64,000 bases of DNA from NCBI RefSeq assembly GCF_001905505.1, contig NZ_LIPG01000004.1:744001-808000 (forward strand), in the 5' to 3' direction. This document shows positions 18,201-24,945 of the stretch, one piece after another. The DNA is from Streptomyces sp. CB02058. GTDB taxonomy: Bacteria; Actinomycetota; Actinomycetes; Streptomycetales; Streptomycetaceae. The translations under genes and the position numbers were made by a program. The notes under the pieces are model-generated. The model made no database searches, was not told the origin of the DNA, and saw nothing but the letters and a program-made list of their open reading frames with translations. Position 1 is the first letter of the stretch. The number at the start of each line of letters is the position of its first letter.

Positions 18201-18546
18201 CGCCCGTGGTCGGCATGACGGGCAGCTCGCCCATGACGCCGCAGCCGACGCCGGACAGGTGCGTCTGGCTGAAGCCGTAGATCGAGTCCTGCTTGTAGTC
18301 GTATCCGCCCTGGCCGCCGGTGTCCGGGCTGACCTGGACCATGCCGAACGGCGCGCTCGCCCCGGGGAAGGTGTTGCCGAAGTTCTGGGTTCCGACGAAC
18401 GGATTGACCAGATCGATCGGTTCCGCGTCCGCGGCGGCGGCGGGCTGCGCGATGCCGACCACTCCACCACTCACGAGTACGGCGGCCATCAGACCGGCTG
18501 TTATACCGGAAGCACGGGGACGGAACGGTCTGAAAGCAAACCGCAT
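15238..18546 (-). CDS. Secreted GH92 alpha-mannosidase with C-terminal sugar-binding-like domains
   Basis: A 1102-residue secreted enzyme from ATG 18546. A signal peptide (residues 1-41, Arg-rich start, hydrophobic core, AAAADA cleavage region) precedes the GH92 N-terminal beta domain with VNPFVGTQNFGNTFPG and the (alpha/alpha)6 catalytic domain. The family block NDDLGTMSAWYVFSSLGLYP is present. GH92 enzymes are Ca2+-dependent exo-alpha-mannosidases acting mostly on alpha-1,2/1,3 mannosides such as fungal or yeast mannan. After about residue 780 a NEW3-like beta-sandwich and a final lectin-like domain probably bind substrate. It has its own terminator and a LacI-type operator near the start, so mannoside induction is likely. 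Linkage specificity cannot be read from sequence. Confidence 0.92.
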   Translation of the reverse strand: MRFAFRPFRPRASGITAGLMAAVLVSGGVVGIAQPAAAADAEPIDLVNPFVGTQNFGNTFPGASAPFGMVQVSPDTGGQGGYDYKQDSIYGFSQTHLSGVGCGVMGELPVMPTTGAVDSVDPNAYRSPYSHDDEQAGPGYYRVGLKKYDVDAELTATERTGWQRYTFPSTGSANVLFNTGKANQPVLDSEVHVVGDRTIEGRVHAGGFCAGHDEHTVYFSATFDRPFKAHGTWDGDAPRPDTRDAEGSGANGAWVTFDATTDRDAVLKVGLSYTGVEGARKNLAAETGKSFDFDATRAALQDTWKKQLDSIRVGGGEADRQKAFYTALYHSQLHPNLAGDVDGMYQGFDNKTHTAKDYTPYQNFSLWDTYRPQNQLLQMLEPKVARDVALSVVAAGRDGGWLPRWALANSETNIMTGDPVTPFLVEAWSKGLLAGHEAETYALLKKNATSTPPADSPYNGRSGSDHYTERGYIPSDLALGKDCADKGGDNDCKHPASATMEYSAADAALALMADGLGHKSDAKMFAARGQWYRNLWDSSIQQFRPRTADGTWLTPYDPVEAAHQFHEGGAYQYQWLVPQDPAGLVSLMGGRSATEKRLDSFFVHDKLLTDPVGTARNDWISQPYDYYGKPTYNPNNEPDLHAPYMYNWVGAPAKTATVVRAAMTLFTDGPDGMTGNDDLGTMSAWYVFSSLGLYPTMSGADFLAVSSPQFASATVRIGSYPKASGTKGQGGTLTIEAPGASDAKRYVQSVALNGRDVPQTWLSWNKLAHGGTLAHRLGTSPSSWGTGKGAQPPSVNQASPDSRKHVDASLRPASAVVPTGDTAQTTKFTLDVLGQAPGKLSVSVTAKVPSGWKATTAPRSPLVIDSGHLPVQRKVSLDITVPPGVAAGSYPVEVKVAGRGANQVTRKATVTVGAATTCASAENGQCAVDLRADLGHDGTATVANSDEGDFDGHGWSYDGDLLPKAGPVTWDGVRYDAPDPTGTANNFLEASGQALLLPAGQHSALRLVGSAHNGPVTTTLTVHYTDGSSTEAPVTFGDWAGSAPNGGTVVLDMPHRIKRGSGVDGPSIRLFGTAVELDGGKTVRSVALPDDSRVEIYAMTLV

Positions 18547-18575
18547 GGGGTATTTCCCTTCGAGTCCTGACACGC

Positions 18576-18589
18576 TGACAACGTTGTCA
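18576..18589. promoter_or_regulatory. LacI-family operator upstream of the GH92 gene
   Basis: TGACAACGTTGTCA is a perfect 14-bp palindrome with the central CG typical of LacI-family binding sites, centred 36 bp upstream of the mannosidase start. It would overlap the transcription start or early leader, so binding should repress. The cognate LacI regulator is not in the window. Confidence 0.75.
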
Positions 18590-19143
18590 CCCTGTTCGTT
18601 GGCACCGTAACCCCCGACCGCCCCGGATGTCACTGGGGGAACAGGAGGCAACTTCCGACGCGTTGCACCGATTCCCCGGAGTGAGGCGTCCACAAGCGGC
18701 CTGCCTGCCCTGGCGCGCGGCCTGCCGGGAGGGCACACCCACCGCCACAGGGAGGCGGGCACAGCCTGTTCGCCAGTGAGCCGTGACCAGCAGCGTCCGG
18801 TCCTCCAGAGGCAGGCTCCACGGGCGCCCTCTGCCAACGGCGTCCGCACCCTCACCTTGCGAGACCGTCACCAGCTTTCCGAAGGAACGCAGGCTCAGCC
18901 CGGCGAACGGGGCTGTCCAGGACGGCTGCGATGCCGTAATCACACCAGTCACAACTGGATCGTCCCAGTTGCCGCTGCCGCCCCATGCCCTCGATTCCCC
19001 GTGAGAGGGTTCGTCCTCGCCGAGATGCGAGGACTTCGGCACCGAACGCCTGGCGCACAGATGAGTTTCCCGCACTGCGGGGGTCCTATGGCAGCAACGC
19101 ACACCACAGCAGTACGGCCCCTACGTGAACCGGAGAGACAAAC
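18590..19143. other. Intergenic region between divergent genes
   Basis: About 550 bp between the mannosidase and the hydrolase, which point away from each other. It should hold both promoters. Open frames on the minus strand have no domain match and no ribosome site. No further dyad comparable to the LacI site was seen. Confidence 0.45.
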
Positions 19144-19980
19144 ATGGCAACAGCGCGAGAGCAGTCGGCCGGAGCCGAGGCCCGAGTCACCTCCGCCGAC
19201 GGCACCGAGATCGCATTCGAGCAGTCGGGCCGCGGGCCGGCCGTCGTCCTGGTCGCCTCGGCACTGGCAGACCGCTCGGACACGACCGAACTCGCGGCTC
19301 TCCTCGCCCACCACTTCACTGTGATCAACTACGACCGGCGCGGACGCGGTGCCAGCGGCGACGCCGATACGTACGCCCCCGACCGCGAGATTGAAGACAT
19401 CGCCGCGTTGGTCGAACACGTCGGCGGTTCGGCGTCACTGTTCGGCTCGTCCTCCGGAGCGGTCCTCGCCCTGCGCGCGGCCGCGGCCGGAGTCAACGTC
19501 GACCGCCTGGCTCTGTACGAGCCGCCGTTCGTGGTCGGCGAAGGCGACGACGGACCGCCTGAGGACCTCGCGCAGCAGATCACCGCGTTGCTCGCGGAGG
19601 GCCGGCACAGCGACGCGGTCAAGTACTTCATGACCAGGGTGCAGGGCATGCCCGGCATCGCCGTGTTCTTCATGAAGCTCATGCCGAAGATGTGGGCGAA
19701 CCTCACCAAGTTGGCCGGCACTCTGCCCTATGACATCGCGGTCATGGGCGATACCCAGCAAGGCAAGCCGCTCGAAGCCGAGGAGTGGAAAGGGGTGGCC
19801 GTACCCACCCGCGTGCTGACCGGTGGCAAGAGTCCAGCCGCGTTCCAGCGCGCCGCCCTCGCCGTCACCGAGATCCTGCCGCAGGCCGACCACCGCGCTC
19901 TGCCCGGACTCAACCACGGCGCCGTCGTCATGGCTCCGAAGAAGATCGCCCCGCAGATCATCGAGTTCATCAAGGGATGA
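19144..19980 (+). CDS. Alpha/beta hydrolase
   Basis: A 278-residue cytoplasmic alpha/beta hydrolase. It has YDRRGRGASG after strand 4, a nucleophile elbow LFGSSSGAVL (Ser103) and a C-terminal His in GLNHGAVVM. The oxyanion region VVLVASALADRSD is degenerate: the usual HG dipeptide is replaced by AS, a variation known in several Streptomyces paralogues. GGAGAG sits eight bases before ATG 19144. It is isolated, divergent from the mannosidase and followed by decayed insertion sequences. Substrate unknown. Confidence 0.85.
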   Translation: MATAREQSAGAEARVTSADGTEIAFEQSGRGPAVVLVASALADRSDTTELAALLAHHFTVINYDRRGRGASGDADTYAPDREIEDIAALVEHVGGSASLFGSSSGAVLALRAAAAGVNVDRLALYEPPFVVGEGDDGPPEDLAQQITALLAEGRHSDAVKYFMTRVQGMPGIAVFFMKLMPKMWANLTKLAGTLPYDIAVMGDTQQGKPLEAEEWKGVAVPTRVLTGGKSPAAFQRAALAVTEILPQADHRALPGLNHGAVVMAPKKIAPQIIEFIKG

Positions 19981-20081
19981 GTTTGTTGTTCGAGCGGCTC
20001 GGCGGTGGTTGCACCCCTTCTGGCACTCGGAGGGGAGCACGCCCCATCCCCAGCTGACCGCCGAACCCCGAACGACCACGA

Positions 20082-20249
20082 CGTGCGGAACAGCCTCTAC
20101 ACCGAAGTCCACGGCGAAGAGAAGGTCGCGACCTGCGCGACAACGAGCGGACAGCGGCCCTGGCAGACTTCCTCCACACCTGTAACCACCACCGCTGCCA
20201 CACCTCAGCCGGAAGCCCGCCCCCGATCAGCCGAGTGAACAACCCTGCG
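20082..20249 (+). pseudogene. IS481-family transposase remnant (C-terminus only)
   Basis: In one frame the end of an integrase-core transposase is readable: RDLRDNERTAALADFL, then HTCNHHRCHTSAG and PPPISRVNNPAA. This matches the characteristic C-terminal RAAALxxxLxxYNxHRPHxALGGxPPxSR block of IS481 transposases. Nothing upstream resembles the catalytic core, so only the tail survives. No terminal repeats were found. Confidence 0.7.
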
Positions 20250-20422
20250 GCTCAATACATACGTCTTCCTCGGCACCGTCACCGCCGCAGCGCTTCTGAT
20301 CTGGCTACGCTCGTGACCGGAGGCATGTCTGACTGCCGCCCGCACCCTCCCATGTGGACCAAGAGCCGACGTGGGCCAAAACGGGTTGCGACCGGGCACA
20401 TGATCGGCTTTGGTGCGTACTC

Positions 20423-21187
20423 GTGACTGCACTGAACGATCTCGTACGCCCGGACCTCTATCCACGCTCCTCTCGGTATGACCCCGCCTGGTTGCTCAAC
20501 CTCGACATGGGGCCGAACCCACTGTGGCTACTGGAAGACCTCGCCAGTGATCTCGACCTGCGCCCGGGCATGCGGGTTCTCGACCTCGGCTCCGGCAAGG
20601 GCGCCACGTCAGTGTTCCTGGCCCGCGAGTACGGAGTCGAGGTCGTCGCGGCCGACCTGTGGATCGCCCCCGAACAGGCGGCAGCGGTCTTCGCCGAGGC
20701 GGGTGTCGGCCACCAGGTGGAGGCCGTGCGGGCGGAGGCGCACTCCCTGCCGTTCGAGGAGCAGAGCTTCGACGCGATCGTCAGCGTGGACGCTTTCGAG
20801 TACTTCGGCACGGCGGACAACTTCCTGCCCTATCTGCTGCGCTTCCTCCGGCCCGGCGGACAGCTGGGCATGGCGACCCCCGCCATGACACGGGAGATCC
20901 GTGAACTCGGGATGATCCCGCCCCACATCAAGAAAGTGGTCGGCTGGGAGGCGATCGCCTGGCACACGGCGGAGTGGTGGCGCTTCCATTGGGACATCAC
21001 CGAGTTGGTGAACGTCACATCCGCGCGGCTGCAGCAGAACGCCTGGCAGGACTGGCTCCTGTGGGCCCGGGCCGGCGCCGAACACCATCCCGACGGCCAG
21101 AGCGCGAACCAGCCCGTTATCGACATGCTCACCACAGACCGCGGAGAATTCCTCTCCTTCGCTCTGGTAACCGCGCATAAGAACTGA
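20423..21187 (+). CDS. Class I SAM-dependent methyltransferase
   Basis: Read from GTG 20423 (254 residues); the frame opens further upstream, but the extra part runs through decayed transposon DNA and has no ribosome site. Motif I is MRVLDLGSGKGATSVFLA, motif II acidic residue in VEVVAADLW, and motif IV IVSVDAFEYF. A GGQLGMATPAM strand follows. It resembles small-molecule methyltransferases of the cyclopropane-synthase-like/UbiE group. The start lacks a clear ribosome site, so it may be leaderless. Substrate unknown; it sits alone between two insertion-sequence remnants. Confidence 0.82.
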   Translation: MTALNDLVRPDLYPRSSRYDPAWLLNLDMGPNPLWLLEDLASDLDLRPGMRVLDLGSGKGATSVFLAREYGVEVVAADLWIAPEQAAAVFAEAGVGHQVEAVRAEAHSLPFEEQSFDAIVSVDAFEYFGTADNFLPYLLRFLRPGGQLGMATPAMTREIRELGMIPPHIKKVVGWEAIAWHTAEWWRFHWDITELVNVTSARLQQNAWQDWLLWARAGAEHHPDGQSANQPVIDMLTTDRGEFLSFALVTAHKN

Positions 21188-21195
21188 CCACACTC

Positions 21196-21495
21196 CATGC
21201 GCCGGCGCATCTTCGCCCACCGCGCCAACTCGGCGGCCGGGGTGGCGGGCGGCAGGTTCGATATCCAACAGCCCGTCGGGTTGCCCTGGTCCTCGGGCCA
21301 TTCCACCAGCACGGTGGAGACGGGCAGGACGCCGTCCCACCGGATGTGTCGGCCGCCTGCGGCCTGGGCGTCGGCCAAGGGCTGCTTGCCCGCCGGCCGC
21401 AGGGCCAGGACCGCAAACCGTGAGGTCATCGGCCCTTTGCTGCCCTGCCGCCAGCCCACCTCGGCGAAGTGGCCGGCGGATGCGGCCTCGGCCAC
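21196..21495 (-). pseudogene. IS701-family transposase remnant
   Basis: The minus strand encodes HFAEVGWRQGSKGPMTSRF, an FAVLALRPAGKQ strand, VLVEWPEDQGNPTGCWISNL and PPATPAAELARWAKMRRRME. These match the C-terminal third of IS701 transposases (R-W-R-x-G-T ... L-L-x-E-W-P ... Y-W-x-S-x-L-P ... L-x-K-x-R-W-R-I-E). The match stops after the RRRME, where the conserved HDYREL part should follow. Only this fragment remains. Confidence 0.7.
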
Positions 21496-21725
21496 TTGGA
21501 GGGACAGGGCTCGCGGCGGTGTCCGGTATCAGGGCAGCGTCGGCGTGCCCAAGTCTTTCTGTCACCAGCGGCAGCGATCGGAATTCTGCTGCTTGCGGTG
21601 GTTCACGAGGTCACGTTGGTATCCGAAACAGCTTCGAGCTGAACTGGCGCGCCGCGACGGCAGGCCGTCCGTCGACCTCCGGTAGGTTGCGGTGCGAACC
21701 CGGTTCTCCGCGAAAGAGGTCCGAT

Positions 21726-22643
21726 GTGAGCACGTCAGGAGACGAGGTCCCGCATCACCTGGCGGCGTCGTACGTCGCGGCCTTCGGCGAGGAGGGGAGA
21801 GCCTGGATCGCCCGACTGCCGTCTCTCACGGCGAACATGCTGGAACGCTGGGATCTGGAGCGGGATGGCAGTGCCAGAGCCGGAGAAGCGTCAGTGGTAC
21901 TGCCGGTGCTGCGCCGCGGTACGCCCGCGGTCCTGAGACTCCAGATGCCCCGGCAGGAGACCACCGCCGCGGTGATCGGCCTTCGTACCTGGAACGGTCA
22001 GGGGATGGTGCGACTGCTCGATCACGACCCTATGAGCAGCAGCATGCTCCTGGAGCGCCTGGACGGAGCTCGCACGCTGGCCTCGATCAACGATGACGAC
22101 ATGGCGATGAGTACCCTTGCCGAGCTCCACGCACGGCTGGTCGCGGTCCCCGCGCCGCGGGGACTGCGCAGTCTTGGCGACATCGCCTCCGAGATGGTGG
22201 ATCAGGCCCCCCAGGCGATCATGAAGCTGGTCGACCCGGCCGACCGTCAGCTCCTGCGCAACTGGGCATCGGCGGTGGCCGAATTGGCCGGTGACCCCGG
22301 GGACCGGATGCTGCACTGGGATCTGCACTACGACAACGTTCTCGCCGGGCAGCGCGAGCCGTGGATCGCCATCGATCCCGAGCCACTCGCCGGCGACCCA
22401 GGATTCGACCTGTGGCCCGCCCTGGACAGTAGGTGGGACGACGTCGTGGCGAAGGGCGACACCCTGCGCATCGTGCGGCGCCGCTTCGACTTGCTCACCG
22501 ATGTCCTCGGCCTGGACCGCGCACGCGCGACCGGCTGGACCCTGGGACGGCTGCTGCAAAACTCGCTCTGGGACATTGACGACGGTGGGACCCGGATCGC
22601 TCCATCCTCCGTCGCGATCTCGGACTCGCTGCTCAACCGGTGA
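21726..22643 (+). CDS. Aminoglycoside/hydroxyurea-type antibiotic phosphotransferase (APH(6)-like)
   Basis: A 305-residue kinase of the APH_6_hur family, which includes streptomycin 6-phosphotransferases and hydroxyurea phosphotransferase. The catalytic loop is MLHWDLHYDNVLAG (Asp and Asn) and the metal-binding loop WIAIDPEPLAGDPGFDLWP. The N-lobe begins after HLAASYVAAFGEEGRAWIARL. The start is GTG 21726 with AGAGG in front; ATG 21724 is in another frame and stops at once. Such enzymes inactivate hydroxylated antibiotics by ATP-dependent phosphorylation. It may be a housekeeping orphan in the genus; resistance is possible but not proven. Confidence 0.88.
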   Translation: MSTSGDEVPHHLAASYVAAFGEEGRAWIARLPSLTANMLERWDLERDGSARAGEASVVLPVLRRGTPAVLRLQMPRQETTAAVIGLRTWNGQGMVRLLDHDPMSSSMLLERLDGARTLASINDDDMAMSTLAELHARLVAVPAPRGLRSLGDIASEMVDQAPQAIMKLVDPADRQLLRNWASAVAELAGDPGDRMLHWDLHYDNVLAGQREPWIAIDPEPLAGDPGFDLWPALDSRWDDVVAKGDTLRIVRRRFDLLTDVLGLDRARATGWTLGRLLQNSLWDIDDGGTRIAPSSVAISDSLLNR

Positions 22644-22799
22644 CCTCAGGCCAACGGCGGGCCGGTGACAACAAGCCTGCCTATGTGACAACTATCGTGC
22701 TTCGGCTCAGTGGGGCAGCACACATGGATGCGAGGAGCTCGGCCCCTACGAGCTCGTAACAAGATCCTGAGCGAGCCTTCGTGCACCGCTTCGGGCCCT

Positions 22800-23096
22800 G
22801 ATCGGCAGATGGTCGACGGCGCACGGCGGTTGGCCCGGTTCGGCCACGCCCGTGCCGGGATCGAGACGGGCCACGGCCGCGCCTGCCTCGCCTGGACGCT
22901 GGAGGAGGACGCCCTGGTGATCGATGTCGCAGTACCGTTCAACACCAGCATCCTGCTGGACCTGCCGGCAGGATCCGACTCACGGATCACTGCTGACGGC
23001 GAGGTGATCGCCGCCGATGCGGTGCTCGGCGCCGGCAGCCACCACATCCGCGTGGAGAGGCCGCAGGTGACAGACCTGACCGGCCCGAGGGCGTGA
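22800..23096 (+). pseudogene. Alpha-L-rhamnosidase (GH78) C-terminal fragment
   Basis: Residues HARAGIETGHGRACLAWTL, EEDALVIDVAVPFNTSILLD and a final GAGSHHIRVERP match the C-terminal beta-sandwich of bacterial alpha-L-rhamnosidases, where a P-Y-G-R-x-x-x-x-W segment is followed by V-x-V-P-x-N-T. The catalytic barrel is absent, and an in-frame opening at 22710 only adds unrelated sequence. It is a gene relic left by deletion or transposition. Confidence 0.6.
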
Positions 23097-23265
23097 AGAC
23101 GCGGCCGTGGTCGGATAGTGCGGGCGGGCGAGCAGGCCGAGCCGCTGGGTGACGGGGTGTGGCGATGACCAGCGCGCGGGCGAGGCCTCGCCTGCGGACC
23201 CGACGGTCCGACGGAGCGGTCTTCCCGCAGCTCGCCGCGCGACGTCAGGGGCCGCCCCGCCGTCG

Positions 23266-24228
23266 TCAGCTCTTCTCGTGTGCCGCGGCGCGCCAGTCCC
23301 GGGGGGACATGCCGTAGGCGTCCTTGAAGCGGTGGCTGAAGTGCGTGGGGTCGCTGAAGCCCCAGCGCCGGGCGACGGCGGCGATGGTGCGGCCGCCGCC
23401 CGAGGGACGGGCGAGTTCCTCGCGCGCTCCCTCGAGCCGCTGCTCGATGATCCACCGGGTGAGGCTGAATCCAGCCTGCGCGCAGAGGTTGTACAGGTGC
23501 CGTTCGGAGATGTGGTGGGCCGCGGCGATGCGGGCGGGGCGGAGGTCGGGTTCTGTCAGATGCCGCCGGACGTAGGCACGGATCTGTGTCAGCCGCGTCT
23601 CGGCGAGGGCGGTGCGTGTGTGGTGGTCCTGCCGGACGGCGGAGGCGATCAGGGCGCGTGCGAGGCCGATCGTGATCTCCTCGATGCCTGCGGCAACCGG
23701 GTCGTTCAGGAGATCCTCGATGCCGCCGGTGAGGTGCGCGATGTGGTCGGTGACCAGGGGGTAGAGGGGGCTCGCCGTCAGATGGGGCAACGCCCTGCGT
23801 ACGACGTCGACGGGGAGTGTCAGCTGGTCGAGGGAGACCTGGATGCAGCGTGAGGCTCCCTCGCCCGACCACGCGTAGTCGTACGGAGCGGAGTGGTCCA
23901 TCATCAGTAGGTGCCCTCGTGGCACCAGCCGTTGATGCCCGAGGTGGCTCTGCCGCCCCCGGGAGGCCGTCTGCACGGCGAAGGCGATGAGGGGATCCGC
24001 GTCGTCCTGCCTGGCCTGCTTGGCAGTGCGCACCAGACGGATACCGGTGGATTCGGTGCTGAACACCTGCATGGTCCTCATCGGCCAGACGTCCATCCGG
24101 GCCCGGATGGCGGCGCCGGATTCCTCCTGCACCAGGAAGCAGGGGACGCTGGCGCTGATCATGGCCGTGTACATCGCCTCGGCGCGGTCGGCAGGCGCGA
24201 TGTCCGCCGTGTCGAGCACCATGACCAT
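23266..24228 (-). CDS. AraC family transcriptional regulator (paralogue of 9606-10634)
   Basis: A 320-residue regulator. The start is ATG 24228 with GGGGGG six bases upstream; a TTG two codons earlier is less likely. The N-terminal domain is AraC_binding_2-like (MQVFSTESTGIRLVRTAKQA, HLLMMDHSAPYDYAWSG). The C-terminal tandem HTH includes RIAAAHHISERHLYNLCAQ and TIAAVARRWGFSDPTHFSHR, then FKDAYGMSPRDWR. It shares the HHIS and RWGF blocks with the AraC protein at 9606-10634. It is divergent from the XRE-STAND gene and so may regulate it. Confidence 0.88.
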   Translation of the reverse strand: MVMVLDTADIAPADRAEAMYTAMISASVPCFLVQEESGAAIRARMDVWPMRTMQVFSTESTGIRLVRTAKQARQDDADPLIAFAVQTASRGRQSHLGHQRLVPRGHLLMMDHSAPYDYAWSGEGASRCIQVSLDQLTLPVDVVRRALPHLTASPLYPLVTDHIAHLTGGIEDLLNDPVAAGIEEITIGLARALIASAVRQDHHTRTALAETRLTQIRAYVRRHLTEPDLRPARIAAAHHISERHLYNLCAQAGFSLTRWIIEQRLEGAREELARPSGGGRTIAAVARRWGFSDPTHFSHRFKDAYGMSPRDWRAAAHEKS

Positions 24229-24234
24229 GAGCAA

Positions 24235-24945
24235 CCCCCCGGAACGCGACGGTGGTTGGTCGCTGCGGTCATTTTACCGACAGGCCGACAGGTGCTGCGG
24301 TCCGCAGTGGTGCGCCGGACGCGGACTCGGATCCGGACGGTGTGCCCGGAGGGCTCCCCCTCCGGGCGGCGGGTTGTGCGCGGACAGCCAGGGACAGTGC
24401 GGTGACAGCCAGCACAGCGGCGGACCGGGTGCCTACAGTCACGGTGTCCGCAGCCCCGGTGTGGCGTTCGCCGCGCTGCCGGGGCTCGGCGACCACTTCG
24501 GAGGGGAGCCCGGCGCGGCCGTGGCCGTCATCATGCGCGGGGGCGATGTGCTGGTTCTCGACACCGGACGATCCGCCGGCCACCGGCCGCCGAGCGGGCC
24601 CAGGGGTTGTACGCCGCGACGGCGAGAGGCGGGCAGCCGCACGATCGACCACGAGGCGTCCCGGGGCGGCACCCGGGAGCGGCTGGAGGCCCGGAACTCC
24701 GGGCCCTCACCCTCCACGCCACCGACGGTCCGGGCGCCATCCGTCGAGTGCGTCCTGGACGAGCCCCCCTGGCGCTGCCGCCCGCACCCGGCTGTCGCCT
24801 CGCCGCAGACCACCGGCGGGACGACGTGGCTCGGCTCCGCGGTGTCCGTCGTCCCTGGACGGCGTGGCTCCGTACGCGCCTTCTGCGGCTCCTTCCGTTC
24901 CACGCCGCAGGAACTCGGCTCGTCCGTAGATGTGGAGGGGACATC
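24235..24945. other. Intergenic region between divergent AraC and XRE-STAND genes
   Basis: About 700 bp. A plus-strand stretch near 24450-24580 reads in one frame as GVAFAALPGLGDHFGGEPG and AVAVIMRGGDVLVLDTG, which looks protein-like but has no ribosome site and breaks up; it may be a gene relic. Nothing else is recognised. Confidence 0.4.

Noticed and set aside
18587..19102. Minus-strand 171-codon frame upstream of the mannosidase
   Set aside because: No ribosome site, mixed codon use and overlap with the regulatory region.
24607..24945. 113-codon N-terminal extension of XRE-STAND copy 2
   Set aside because: Arg/Ala-rich non-conserved sequence; GGAGGGG lies just before ATG 24946, where the XRE domain begins.
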